NCBI GenBank assembly: GCA_947474455.1
Contig: CANJIL010000014.1
Coordinates: forward strand, 1-58,499
Length of the DNA: 58,499 bases
From: Hyphomonadaceae bacterium
Lineage (GTDB): Bacteria > Pseudomonadota > Alphaproteobacteria > Caulobacterales > Hyphomonadaceae
Reading direction: 5' to 3'
Shown piece after piece: positions 44,853 to 53,538 of the stretch. The position numbers and the translations under genes are program-made. The notes below the pieces were generated by a model that was not told the origin of the DNA, did no database searches, and saw only the letters and a program-made list of their open reading frames with translations. Every line of letters starts with the position of its first letter. Position 1 is the first letter of the stretch.

Positions 44853-45344
44853 CTAGTCGATCGCGGGTTCGGCGGCGGTGTGGACCGGCTCGCCTGCTCG
44901 CATGAGGCGTGCTGCGGCGAGGCGCGCGAAGGACAGCGTCACGGCCTTGCGGCGGGCGGCGTTGAGGGGCGCGACTACGGCTTCGCGCAGGATGGCGCCG
45001 CCGAAGCGGTCGCAGACCATCAGACCGGCTTCCTCAGGGGTGCGCTCCTTCGGGAAGTCGCAGTCGACGGCGAAATAGAAACGGTCGCAGTAGGGCGCGT
45101 ATTCAGGCCATTTCTGGTCGGCGGCGAAATCCTGCAGGCAGGACTTCACTTCGATGATGACGATGTCGCCCTTCGGGCCAACCGCCATCACGTCAGCGCG
45201 GCGGCCGCTGGCGAGGGTGACTTCCGTGAGCGAGGCGAGGCCCAGCTCGGCCAGCATGCGCTGCGCGCCACGCACGATCTCGGCTGCGCGTCCATTGGGG
45301 ACGGGATCGCCAAAAGGCTGAGAGACGGGAGAAACGTTAAACAT
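44853..45344 (-). CDS. mmcB: MmcB-family DNA repair protein
   Basis: 163 residues of the MmcB (DUF1052) family, a putative nuclease-fold protein found in alphaproteobacteria and induced in the SOS response, reported to aid resistance to mitomycin-type damage. TEVTLASGRRADVMAVGPKGDIVIIEVKSCLQDF (about 41-74) holds the PD-(D/E)xK-like D...EVK signature. I choose ATG 45344; the LexA box ends 14 bases upstream, and the TTG at 45353 would lie almost in it. It heads the mmcB-QLDLF-sigma-ChrR run. Confidence 0.85.
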   Translation of the reverse strand: MFNVSPVSQPFGDPVPNGRAAEIVRGAQRMLAELGLASLTEVTLASGRRADVMAVGPKGDIVIIEVKSCLQDFAADQKWPEYAPYCDRFYFAVDCDFPKERTPEEAGLMVCDRFGGAILREAVVAPLNAARRKAVTLSFARLAAARLMRAGEPVHTAAEPAID

Positions 45345-45357
45345 CGCGCGCAAGGGA

Positions 45358-45372
45358 GTTCCTGTTAGGTTC
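45358..45372 (-). promoter_or_regulatory. LexA (SOS) box of mmcB
   Basis: GTTC-N7-GTTC, with CTGTTAG as spacer, is an exact match to the alphaproteobacterial LexA site. It ends 14 bases before the mmcB ATG, a repressing position. DNA damage would relieve it. Confidence 0.85.
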
Positions 45373-45404
45373 TCCTTATCGCGCAGGAGCGGTCTGGACG
45401 CAAA

Positions 45405-46226
45405 TCAGCTCGCGAACGCCTTGCGGAACATGCCTTCGGGCAGGCTGGGGCCGCGCTTGGGATGGATCAGGAAGTAATCCTTCCAACGGCGCTTGGGATC
45501 GATCTGGGTCGATTCGAACATGTGGGTGTTGTCGTCGTTGAGCTGCCACATTCGGTAGCCGAGACGCAGGAAATGGTCGCGCACTTCTTCGCCCGAAGAG
45601 GAGAAGTTGCGCTGCAGCGAGAAGGGATGAATCTCGATCAGCAGGCTAGGCAGATCGCGCTCAATCGTCTTGCGGCCGCCTTCGATGAAGCGGATTTCGG
45701 CCCCTTCGACATCGCAGCGGATGAAATCGACGCGCGGCAGTTTTTCGCTTTCCATGAGGCCATCGAGCGAGACGACGGCGGTGGGCTGGTCGATGAATTC
45801 GGTACGGTTGCCAGTGGCGAGCAGCTCATCCGAGGCCGAGCCGCCCTTGCTGGTCACGACGCCATAGGCGCGGCCGATATGGCCGGAGGTCTTCTTGGGC
45901 ACGGACAGGATCATGCTGCCTTCGCTCGACCCGATGGCGGCGTTGTGGGGAAACACGTTGTCGAGTTTGTGCCAGCGCAGCAGCCGGGTCATGATGGCGT
46001 AGGAATAGTTTGAGGGTTCGTAGACGTGGACCTTGCCCTGCGGCCCGACCTGTTTCGACATGAGGTAGGAGTGGCGCCCGTCCGAGCCGCCGAAGTGCAG
46101 GCAGATGTCGCCCGGCTTCACGACTTCCTTCATGTAGGGGGCTTCGGGCTCCCACTTCCTGTCCTGTACGTTCCTCTGGAAGATGCGCACGCTCGTGGCC
46201 AGGTTGCGCAGACCTTCAAAGGGCAT
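45405..46226 (-). CDS. FkbM-family methyltransferase
   Basis: 273 residues. The SAM-binding fold is recognisable by GDICLHFGGSDGRHS (about 38-52), VYEPS and the catalytic-site strand FIRCDVEGAE (about 169-178) of FkbM-type O-methyltransferases, which methylate sugars or lipids of glycoconjugates. ATG 46226 is used; the TTG two codons upstream (46232) has a better-spaced GGGAG and may be the real start. The target is unknown. It is divergent from the zincin gene. Confidence 0.82.
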   Translation of the reverse strand: MPFEGLRNLATSVRIFQRNVQDRKWEPEAPYMKEVVKPGDICLHFGGSDGRHSYLMSKQVGPQGKVHVYEPSNYSYAIMTRLLRWHKLDNVFPHNAAIGSSEGSMILSVPKKTSGHIGRAYGVVTSKGGSASDELLATGNRTEFIDQPTAVVSLDGLMESEKLPRVDFIRCDVEGAEIRFIEGGRKTIERDLPSLLIEIHPFSLQRNFSSSGEEVRDHFLRLGYRMWQLNDDNTHMFESTQIDPKRRWKDYFLIHPKRGPSLPEGMFRKAFAS

Positions 46227-46357
46227 GGACAAGGGTGAACTCCCGTTCGCTTTTGACCGGTAGAAACCCTGTCGCGGGTGAAATGTGAAGCCCGTACCTG
46301 CAAACCAACCCGTTTTTTGCCTATCGGAAGCAGGCTCCTGTGGATTAAAAAATCGCC

Positions 46358-46780
46358 ATGACCGACTCAACGGAAGGCCGCAAAATCTGGGGAAATGCGC
46401 CCTCCCTGGACGAGATCGCAGCGATGGCGCGCGATGCGCTGGATGCCCTTGAGGAACCGTTCCGCACGCATGCAAAGGCCGTGGCGATCAAGGTCGAAGA
46501 CTTCGCGGACGACGAAATGCTCCAGGCGATGAAGATCGAGAACCCGTATGAGCTGACGGGGCTGTATTCAGGGGTCGCCCTGACGCTGGAGATGCATTCG
46601 GCGCCCTCGCATGTGCCGCCGATGGTGTGGCTCTACCGGATGCCGATCCTCGACGAGTGGGCGGCAACGCCGGACATCGGGCTGGAGGAACTGGTCGCGC
46701 ACGTGGTGGTCCACGAGCTCGGCCACCATTTCGGATGGTCGGACGAGGAGATGGATGTGATGAATGAGGGTGAGGAGTGA
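46358..46780 (+). CDS. Zincin-like metallopeptidase (DUF1025 family)
   Basis: 140-residue minimal metallopeptidase. HELGHHFGW (about 119-127) is the HExxH zinc site with a third ligand Asp likely in WSDEEMD. DUF1025 proteins are small soluble zincins of unknown substrate. The gene is divergent from FkbM and convergent with cobB 3 bases away. Confidence 0.87.
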   Translation: MTDSTEGRKIWGNAPSLDEIAAMARDALDALEEPFRTHAKAVAIKVEDFADDEMLQAMKIENPYELTGLYSGVALTLEMHSAPSHVPPMVWLYRMPILDEWAATPDIGLEELVAHVVVHELGHHFGWSDEEMDVMNEGEE

Positions 46781-46783
46781 CCT

Positions 46784-47509
46784 CTAGACGCCGACCTTGC
46801 CGATCAGGTCTGACGCCCAGGACTCGACGACTTGTGTTGCGGGGCCGTAGCGGCCTTCGCCGAAGTCGCGGGCGTTGGCGGAGGGTTCGAGGTTGAGTTC
46901 GACAGTGTGGGCGCCGGAGATGCGCGCTTCGTGCACGAAGCCGGCGGCGGGATAGACTTCGCCTGACGTACCGATCGAGACGAAGAGATCGCAGCCCGAC
47001 AGGCGATCGTAGATGTCGTCCATGCCGTAGGGCATTTCGCCGAACCACACGACGTCGGGCCTGAGGCCGCGCACGCCGACTGCGCCGCACTTCCAGCATT
47101 CGGTGTCGGCGAAGAGGTCATCGTCCCACGCGCCTCTTACTCCACACGATAAACACATCACGCGCGCCAGCTCGCCGTGCATGTGAAGCAGCGATTGCGA
47201 CCCCGCCTTTTCGTGGAGGTTGTCGACATTCTGGGTGACGAGCAGGAGGTCGCCCCCTCCCCGCTTCACAGCGTCTTCGAGTTTTGCGAGGGCGAGGTGG
47301 GCGCTGTTGGGCTGGGCATCGCGCAGCGCGCGGCGTCGCGCATTGTAGAAGTCGTGCACGAGACGGGGATTTCGCGCGAAGCCTTCCGGCGTCGCAACAT
47401 CTTCAAGGTCGTGCTTGGTCCAGATGCCGTCCTTGTCGCGAAACGTTCCCATACCGCTTTCAGCGGACACGCCCGCGCCGGTGAGGACAACGATTCGCTT
47501 GAAGGGCAT
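46784..47509 (-). CDS. cobB: NAD-dependent protein deacylase (sirtuin, CobB type)
   Basis: 241 residues of class III sirtuin. GAGVSAESG (11-19) and TFRD bind [14 protein letters not shown] (about 93-103) follows, and catalytic His111 is in HMHGEL. The zinc ligands are Cys119, Cys122, Cys138 and Cys141. The Tyr55/Arg58 pair in FYNARRR resembles the acidic-acyl selectivity motif of CobB and SIRT5, so desuccinylase activity is possible. ATG 47509 has GGGAGG 4 bases upstream. Confidence 0.93.
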   Translation of the reverse strand: MPFKRIVVLTGAGVSAESGMGTFRDKDGIWTKHDLEDVATPEGFARNPRLVHDFYNARRRALRDAQPNSAHLALAKLEDAVKRGGGDLLLVTQNVDNLHEKAGSQSLLHMHGELARVMCLSCGVRGAWDDDLFADTECWKCGAVGVRGLRPDVVWFGEMPYGMDDIYDRLSGCDLFVSIGTSGEVYPAAGFVHEARISGAHTVELNLEPSANARDFGEGRYGPATQVVESWASDLIGKVGV

Positions 47510-47618
47510 GACGCCTCCCGCATTCCGCATACAGACAGGCCTAACCGACTGCAACGGGTTGCGACTTGCCGATATCAGCGGCTGATTCTGGTTAAGGCGG
47601 CTTGGCTGGAGGAGGGGA

Positions 47619-47762
47619 TCAGCGGGCGATGTCGCTGTGTGACGATTCGGCGAAGAGCGATTTGTCGCCTTGCACGAACATGGCGGCGCAGCCTGCGAAG
47701 GCGAGGCCGACAAAGAGCACCGCGATGAGGCGGGTTACGAATTTGTTGTTTGCGCTGGTCAT
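47619..47762 (-). CDS. Small putative lipoprotein, 47 residues
   Basis: The reading [25 protein letters not shown]... has a hydrophobic core and a lipobox-like FAGC (Cys25), then a short polar tail ending SHSDIAR. AGGAA lies 8 bases before ATG 47762. It resembles the small entericidin-like lipoproteins, but the family cannot be confirmed. It lies 110 bases upstream of cobB on the same strand. Confidence 0.5.
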   Translation of the reverse strand: MTSANNKFVTRLIAVLFVGLAFAGCAAMFVQGDKSLFAESSHSDIAR

Positions 47763-47876
47763 GCCGTCTTTCCTGCATTCCCTGTGCCGGTTTACGTCGC
47801 CGACGAGCCGGCGGATCAACTTCACCAATGTCCAAGCGAATGAGAACGCCGGCAGTTGCGCCGGGATTTGACGGGG

Positions 47877-47898
47877 ATTGGACCGTTTCGGGACCAAT
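47877..47898. promoter_or_regulatory. Imperfect palindrome between the small lipoprotein and S8 protease genes
   Basis: ATTGGACC and GGACCAAT form arms with one mismatch each, around GTTTCG. They sit in a 302-base divergent gap and may be an operator for either side. Nothing else was seen in this gap. Confidence 0.3.
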
Positions 47899-48064
47899 TG
47901 AGGCGCGTTAGCCTTATTCATTCTTGCGCCCCTGGATCGTTTGGGAAACGCGCGGTTCCGCCGCTGCCCATGCGTTTCGCCTGCCCGTGCGTTCAAAGCA
48001 TTCGCCATGGCGATTCGTCATGGTAAACACCGGCCACAAGGTCCGAAGACGCGTGAGGTGGGGT

Positions 48065-50431
48065 ATGGCTGCTAAACCGATGATGCGAGGACTTGTCCTC
48101 GGCGTGGCGCTCGCGGCGCTGGCCGGGTGCGATCGGGTCGACCAGGTGGGTCAGCTGACAAACGACGTCTTGAATCAGATCACTGGCGGCAAGGAGCCGG
48201 ACCAGGCCGCAGCGCCCGTCGACCCCCTCGCCTCGGCGCCGGTGGAAGCGCGCGCACTGTTTGGCGTGATGCAGACGCCTGTCGAACTGCAGCCCGTGAG
48301 CCTTGAGGACTTGCTCCAGGCGCAGAGCTTTTTCGCCGTGGGTTCTGTGATCGCGATGCCGAAAGCGGAGATTTCCGAGCCGGTCCTGGAGCCGGAAACG
48401 TTCGCCATGATGGCCGCGCCGCCCGCAACAGCGGCTCCGTCCGACGACGCCCCACTGAACACGGATGACGCGCCCATGCCGGAGTCCTCCGAAGCTGCGG
48501 CCGGCGCGCCGATCGTGGAGGCAGCGCCCGCGCCGCCTGCCGCCGCCGCCATCGAATCAACCCGGCCGTCCGCCGATGGCGCCCCCCGGATCGTGAAACC
48601 TCGCACTGGCGTCAAGGCGCAGGCGCCGATGCCGCTGGTGAAACTGCCGAGCAGGAGCGAGCTTCGCCAGCGCGCCGAGGTGGCGGCTCCCAAGGCTCTG
48701 CAGGAAGCGGTGCGCGACACTGGGGTTGAGCTAAAGCCGGAGGCCCTGCGCTCGGCCCGCGTCTCGGCCGAACAGGCCATGAAGGCGACGAGCCAGAATG
48801 CGCAAGCGATCGGCGACCAGATCTCACGCAAGGCGCAGGATGCGGCGGCGCCGATTCCCAAAGCGCTTCAAGTGCGCTCCCGCCTGGCTGTCGATGCCGC
48901 GGTGACCGCACGCGACAAGGCGGGACGACAGCTGGAAGCAATGGGCTTGTCGGGCATCGTGACGCCGGGCGAAGGCGGACAGATGCGCATCACCATCGGC
49001 GTCAACCAGACGCGATTCCAGGAAGGCAAGGTCGACCTCTTGAAGGTCAACGCGATGCGCGCGCTGTTCGCGGCGAAGAAGGCGCCTGCCGCTGAGTGCC
49101 CCGGCGCGCCTGACCTGGCGAAGATCAAGGACGATCCGGTGCTGGCCACCGAATGCGTCGTGAAAGTGCTGCAGGAGAGCGGCGATTACGCGTATGTCGA
49201 GAAGGACTACATCTTCACCAACCAGATGCTGAAGAAGCCGACGCAGTCCAAGCCGACGACGGTGATCAGCAGCGGGCCGAACGATCCGCTGTTCGGACTG
49301 CAATGGCATTTCCGCGACAATGGCGCGGCGGCGGGACAGTCGGCGGGCGGCGCGGGCTTTAGCGGGTTCTGGACGAAAGCGAAGGACAAGGGCTCGCGCG
49401 ATGTGGTGGTTGCGGTAGTCGACACCGGACTGCAGATGAACCATCCGGACATCAAGGGCTCGCCCAATCTCGCGCCGGGATACGACATGGTGTCCGACCC
49501 GATGATGGGGAATGACGGCGACGGGCGCGACAACGATCCGAACGACCCGGGCGACAAGTGCGAGCCGACAGACGCCAACACATCGGACACGTTCCATGGC
49601 ACGCATGTGGCCGGCACGATTGGCGTTGCGTCCACCAACAATGCGGCGGGCGTGGCCGGGGGCAATTGGGATGTGACGATCGTCCCGGTGCGGGCGCTGG
49701 GGCGTTGCGGCGGCAAGCTGTCCGACATCAACGACGCGATCCGGTGGGCGGCGGGCAGCGTGCCTGCGCGCGACACGCAGGGCCGCGAGATCTGGAACTC
49801 GCACCCGGCCGACATCATCAACCTGTCGATCGGGCTTTTCGAGCCCTGCCCCGCCTCGATGCAGGCAGCGATCAACGATGCGACCGCTGCGGGCGCGATC
49901 GTGGTGGCGGCGGCGGGCAATGCGCGCATCGACGTGAAATACTTTGCTCCCGGTGGATGCGACAACGTCATCTCGGTGGCGGCGAACGATGCGCGCGGCG
50001 TGCTGACGCCCTACTCCAACTTTGGCGCGAAGGTTTCGATCATGGCGCCGGGCGGGGACATGAGCCGCGACGATGACAAGGATGGGCGGCCTGATGGCGT
50101 GCTCTCGACCAAGTTCTCGAAGAACTGCATTGATCCCGCCAAGCCGGGGACGAGCGTCGCGCAGTGCTACTATTCCTACGAAAACGGGACATCGATGGCG
50201 GCGCCGCACGTTTCGGCGGCTTTGGCGCTGATCAAGGCCAAGTATCCCAGCGCTGTGCCATCGGACCTCAGGGCGAAGCTGATGTCGTCTTCGATGCCGC
50301 GGACGGAAATGCAATGTTCGGGGAAATGTTCGGCTTACCCGGGGGGAACGCCGATTGCGGGCTCGCCGGACATGTGTTTCCGGCCATGCGGGGGCAAAAT
50401 GTTGAATCTTGCGAACGCGCCGGCCCAGTAG
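48065..50431 (+). CDS. S8-family (subtilisin-like) serine protease lipoprotein
   Basis: 788-residue cell-envelope protease. The N-terminus from ATG 48065 has a lipoprotein signal with lipobox LAGC (about residues 20-23). GAGG lies 6 bases upstream. Residues 60-330 are a long Ala/Pro/Glu-rich, partly helical linker. A propeptide-like segment follows (about 330-395, ending YAYVEKDYIF). The catalytic domain has Asp453 (VVDTGL), His511 (HGTHVAG) and Ser710 (GTSMAAP), all in canonical context. Several Cys pairs in the domain suggest disulfides. A free propeptide-like protein and an M23 peptidase lie immediately downstream, so the genes probably form one operon. Confidence 0.88.
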   Translation: MAAKPMMRGLVLGVALAALAGCDRVDQVGQLTNDVLNQITGGKEPDQAAAPVDPLASAPVEARALFGVMQTPVELQPVSLEDLLQAQSFFAVGSVIAMPKAEISEPVLEPETFAMMAAPPATAAPSDDAPLNTDDAPMPESSEAAAGAPIVEAAPAPPAAAAIESTRPSADGAPRIVKPRTGVKAQAPMPLVKLPSRSELRQRAEVAAPKALQEAVRDTGVELKPEALRSARVSAEQAMKATSQNAQAIGDQISRKAQDAAAPIPKALQVRSRLAVDAAVTARDKAGRQLEAMGLSGIVTPGEGGQMRITIGVNQTRFQEGKVDLLKVNAMRALFAAKKAPAAECPGAPDLAKIKDDPVLATECVVKVLQESGDYAYVEKDYIFTNQMLKKPTQSKPTTVISSGPNDPLFGLQWHFRDNGAAAGQSAGGAGFSGFWTKAKDKGSRDVVVAVVDTGLQMNHPDIKGSPNLAPGYDMVSDPMMGNDGDGRDNDPNDPGDKCEPTDANTSDTFHGTHVAGTIGVASTNNAAGVAGGNWDVTIVPVRALGRCGGKLSDINDAIRWAAGSVPARDTQGREIWNSHPADIINLSIGLFEPCPASMQAAINDATAAGAIVVAAAGNARIDVKYFAPGGCDNVISVAANDARGVLTPYSNFGAKVSIMAPGGDMSRDDDKDGRPDGVLSTKFSKNCIDPAKPGTSVAQCYYSYENGTSMAAPHVSAALALIKAKYPSAVPSDLRAKLMSSSMPRTEMQCSGKCSAYPGGTPIAGSPDMCFRPCGGKMLNLANAPAQ

Positions 50432-50523
50432 GCGTTAGACAGTCGGGGGGACGCGCCATGCCTGCAGCAAGCGCTGAAAATGCGCTATTTTTGCAAGGCC
50501 CGCTTGTCCTTAGGAGAGGGAGA

Positions 50524-51084
50524 ATGGCTGTGACAGAGGTCGAGGGCGCCCCGCCCGGGGGAAGCCGTTTCAAGGGCGCCGCTCCGTTGGCCGCCGGCGC
50601 GCTGGGCATCGTCGCCGCCATTGTCGGCATCGTGGCGCTGACCGGACCGGAAGCGCCCGCGCCGCTGCCTGTGCCGTTCGAAGCGCCGATCACTGCAAAC
50701 CCGCCTGCCAGCGCACCCGAGCCGGGCTCCGCCATGCCGGGTGTGCAGGTCGATCAACTTCCCGGCGGCGCCGCGAACATGGGCATGGAGATCGTCGTAA
50801 AGTTCAAGGACGACAGCAAGGTCAAGGACATCATCGATTCCTTCTGGCGCGACCAGAATTCCGCCAGGTTGAAATTCGATGCGTGGAAGGCCGGCCGCCC
50901 GGAATTCGCTGAGCTGAAGCTCGACCGGGTGACCTATTCCAACGAGCTGGTGCTGGTGCACAGCGGCGCCTCGCCGGCGGACTGGCGGCTGCCGGCGATG
51001 CGCGAGATCGCGAAGAAGCTGGCGGGCGCCCCCGACATTTCCTATGCCGAGCCGAACATGACGGCTCACCCCGGAGGTCAATGA
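50524..51084 (+). CDS. Membrane-anchored subtilase-propeptide-like protein (putative trans inhibitor/chaperone)
   Basis: 186 residues. A hydrophobic segment (about 22-42) anchors it, followed by an Ala/Pro-rich linker and a C-terminal domain (about 90-186) with MEIVVKFKDD at the start and KKLAGAPDISYAEPNMTAHP at the end. That terminal pattern is typical of subtilase propeptides (Inhibitor_I9-like), which fold and inhibit their protease. No catalytic domain follows, so it may act in trans on the upstream S8 enzyme. ATG 50524 has AGGAGAGGGAG just upstream. It overlaps the next gene by 4 bases. Confidence 0.7.
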   Translation: MAVTEVEGAPPGGSRFKGAAPLAAGALGIVAAIVGIVALTGPEAPAPLPVPFEAPITANPPASAPEPGSAMPGVQVDQLPGGAANMGMEIVVKFKDDSKVKDIIDSFWRDQNSARLKFDAWKAGRPEFAELKLDRVTYSNELVLVHSGASPADWRLPAMREIAKKLAGAPDISYAEPNMTAHPGGQ

Positions 51085-51668
51085 TGAGACTTGTGATCCT
51101 CGCCAGTCTGGCCGCGCTCGCCGCGGCCTGCACGAAGGAAACGCCGGCTGATCCGGCAGCCCCGGCGCCGAGCGCGGCGCAGGAAGCGCCTGTGCAGGTT
51201 GCATCCGCCCCTTCGACCGAGCAGACGATCAACTGGGAGGCTGCGCGTGCGGATTTCACGTCGAAGCGTCCCGCCGACGCTCCGGCGACCGTGCAGACCG
51301 CCGGGCAGGATGGGCCATCGCCTGTCCCGATGCTGCTGCCTTCAGGCATCGTGCAGACGGCCAGCGACCGGCCAACGCCGCCAGTCGTCACCCAGGACGG
51401 CTATTTCGCGACCTATCACCTGCCCCGCTACGATGCGATCGTGAACGGATCGATGAAGGCGTACACGGGCACGGGCCCGGCTGCCGGCGACAAGCAAGCG
51501 CTGAAGTTCACGACTGGCGATGGGGTCGCCTCGCTGTCGTTCTCGCGCTATGGCGCGGACTATCTGATCGACTTCGAATGCCGTGAAATCGATGGACCAG
51601 CGGGCTGCATCACCGAGGTGGAAGCCAAGGAGTTCGCGGAGAGCCTGTTTGTAGCCCAGACGCGCTAG
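51081..51668 (+). CDS. Putative lipoprotein of unknown function in the protease cluster
   Basis: 195 residues. A lipoprotein signal ends in LAAAC (Cys17). A Pro/Ala/Thr-rich linker (about 18-95) leads to a compact C-terminal domain (about 105-190) with DYLIDFECREIDGPAGC, whose two Cys may form a disulfide. I recognise no family. Its ATG overlaps the stop of the propeptide-like gene. Its place between the protease and the M23 peptidase suggests a partner or substrate-binding role. Confidence 0.65.
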   Translation: MMRLVILASLAALAAACTKETPADPAAPAPSAAQEAPVQVASAPSTEQTINWEAARADFTSKRPADAPATVQTAGQDGPSPVPMLLPSGIVQTASDRPTPPVVTQDGYFATYHLPRYDAIVNGSMKAYTGTGPAAGDKQALKFTTGDGVASLSFSRYGADYLIDFECREIDGPAGCITEVEAKEFAESLFVAQTR

Positions 51669-51701
51669 CGCGGGCGGACGCTAAAGTGGGGAGTTGGCGG
51701 G

Positions 51702-52895
51702 ATGAAACGGACTTCATTGCGTCTCGTTGCTGTGGCTGGTTTCGGCGCGGTCATGCTGTCGGCGTGCGACGCTGGCAGCGTGCTGCTGTGGCCGTGGGTC
51801 GAGATCGCGGCCAAGGAAGAGCCGGTTCCGGAGGACCCCAACGCGCCGCCGCCGCCGCCGCCCCTCGAAGCCGTCAATCCGCTTGATCCCACGCAGGTTG
51901 GCGGAACGGGCAGCGTTCCCAACCCGCATGCGAATACCGGAGCCCCGGAAGAAGGCACGCCCTTCGGCGACGGCAAGCCGGAGAACCCGGCAATCGATAC
52001 TGGCGACAGCAAGCCGCCGGTGAGCGCGGAAACGGGCGAGGCGCTGCCGGCCCTGCCCGTGCCGACGGAAACCGCTGAAACGCCGACCACGCCGCCCGCC
52101 CCGCCAGTGACGCCGCCGCCGGCGACAACGCCTCCTGTCACGACACCGGAGACGCCGACGACCACGCCTACGCCGCCAGCACCGGCGCCGGTCCTGGCTT
52201 CGTTCTATTATTTCCGGCCGGGCAATCTGGCCTCGGGCAGCGGCACGGGCGCGCTGGAAGCGGCTGCGCTGGTTCCCGACATGCTGTTCCCGATCAAGAG
52301 TGCGCCGGCCGTGGCGCAGACGCAGGTCTATCGCTGGGGCGGCGGGGTAAAGGGCGGCGACCAGTGCGACACGCGCAACTTCACAGCGCCGTGGCGTGAC
52401 AATTACTGCGAGACGCGCTCGAGCGGCTCGACGCCATGGTGTTCCAAAGCCAACGTTCACCTGGGACAGGACATCCGCGTCGGCACGCCGGACGGCTGCA
52501 AGGCGGAGCGTGCGACCAAGGCGGCGGATCGCACGCGTTATGAAGTGGTGGCGGTCGAGGACGGCATCATCTCGAACGTGGGCAGCTATTCGATCTCGCT
52601 GCGCGCGGATTCGGGCGGCCGCATCTACCGCTATCTCCACCTCAACATGGCCAAGCTGAAGGTTGCAACCAACCAGACGGTCAAGAAGGGCGATGTAGTG
52701 GGTTATGTCTCAAACGACTTCGGCGGCACGCCGACGACGCTTCACCTGCATTTCGAGATCCGGCTGAACACTGCGGAGAACGGCTGGCAGTACGCCCCGC
52801 CCTATGCCTCGCTGCTGGAAGCCTACAAGCGCCGCGAGAGCAATCCAGGCGAGCGCGTGGCGGACGATTTTGTGGTGGCCTCGACGCCGCACTGA
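51702..52895 (+). CDS. M23-family peptidoglycan metallopeptidase lipoprotein
   Basis: 397 residues. Lipobox LSAC lies near residue 20-23. A Pro/Thr/Ala-rich spacer runs from about 45 to 165. The peptidase domain has zinc ligands His253 and Asp257 (HLGQD) and the HLHFE motif (His348, His350), as in LytM/M23 endopeptidases that cut peptide crosslinks. Both zinc motifs are intact, so catalysis is likely; whether it is an EnvC-like activator is less probable. Several Cys residues (about 210-260) suggest periplasmic disulfides. It is 33 bases after the lipoprotein gene. The 3' end is followed by a small secreted protein gene. Confidence 0.88.
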   Translation: MKRTSLRLVAVAGFGAVMLSACDAGSVLLWPWVEIAAKEEPVPEDPNAPPPPPPLEAVNPLDPTQVGGTGSVPNPHANTGAPEEGTPFGDGKPENPAIDTGDSKPPVSAETGEALPALPVPTETAETPTTPPAPPVTPPPATTPPVTTPETPTTTPTPPAPAPVLASFYYFRPGNLASGSGTGALEAAALVPDMLFPIKSAPAVAQTQVYRWGGGVKGGDQCDTRNFTAPWRDNYCETRSSGSTPWCSKANVHLGQDIRVGTPDGCKAERATKAADRTRYEVVAVEDGIISNVGSYSISLRADSGGRIYRYLHLNMAKLKVATNQTVKKGDVVGYVSNDFGGTPTTLHLHFEIRLNTAENGWQYAPPYASLLEAYKRRESNPGERVADDFVVASTPH

Positions 52896-53023
52896 TGCGC
52901 GACCAAGCGCGGGTCCCGCGAAGGGCGAAGTTTACGCAGACGGAGATGTCCAGCCCTGGTTGCAGAGGGCAACCGCTTGCGGTCTCATACCCGGGCCTGC
53001 CGAGATGGTTGGAGGATCGGTCC

Positions 53024-53458
53024 ATGCGCTTATGCCTTCTCGTCTTCGCCTTCCTTGCAACGCCAGCGCTCGCACAGACGCCGCAGAGCGCCGATCAGAA
53101 AGCGATCCTGGACGCTTACGCGCGCATGAGCGCCGCGCCTAACCCCAACCTGCAGCCGATCGAGGCTCTGACCTGCGAGCAGATGCTGGTGGAAATGACC
53201 GCCGCGGGGCGGCAGATGAGCGGCCAGCTCGATCCAAGCTTCGCCGCAAACGCCCAGGCCCTTCACGAGCAGGCCACCGGCAAGGGCGCGCCGCCCAGCG
53301 CTGACCCCGCCGCGGCCGCCAATCGTAGAAGGTTCGACCAGTTGGGCGGACAACTGGCCGGTTCGATGCAAGGCATCGACCTTCAGCGCATGATGGCGCT
53401 CAACGACCGCTTCATGGCGCAGAAATGCCCGGCGCCGGTAGGCCCGCCGCCACACTAA
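53024..53458 (+). CDS. Small secreted protein, unknown
   Basis: 144 residues with an N-terminal signal peptide (about 1-18, ending ALAQ). The mature part is helical, with ALTCEQMLVEMTAAGRQM (about 45-62) and one Cys near each end (Cys49 and Cys136), a possible disulfide. ATG 53024 has GGAGG 8 bases upstream. No family is recognised. It lies 128 bases after the M23 gene, so it may be a separate unit. Confidence 0.6.
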   Translation: MRLCLLVFAFLATPALAQTPQSADQKAILDAYARMSAAPNPNLQPIEALTCEQMLVEMTAAGRQMSGQLDPSFAANAQALHEQATGKGAPPSADPAAAANRRRFDQLGGQLAGSMQGIDLQRMMALNDRFMAQKCPAPVGPPPH

Positions 53459-53538
53459 GCGGCCCGCGTTTGCCGACATCGGCTTCCCCCGCAGCCCCGA
53501 ACTGCTTAAGAACCGGCTATCAGGCGTGGGAGATTTGA

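Noticed and set aside
48824-50314. A 496-codon open frame antisense to the S8 protease gene
   Set aside because: His/Arg-rich shadow of a gene with an intact catalytic triad.
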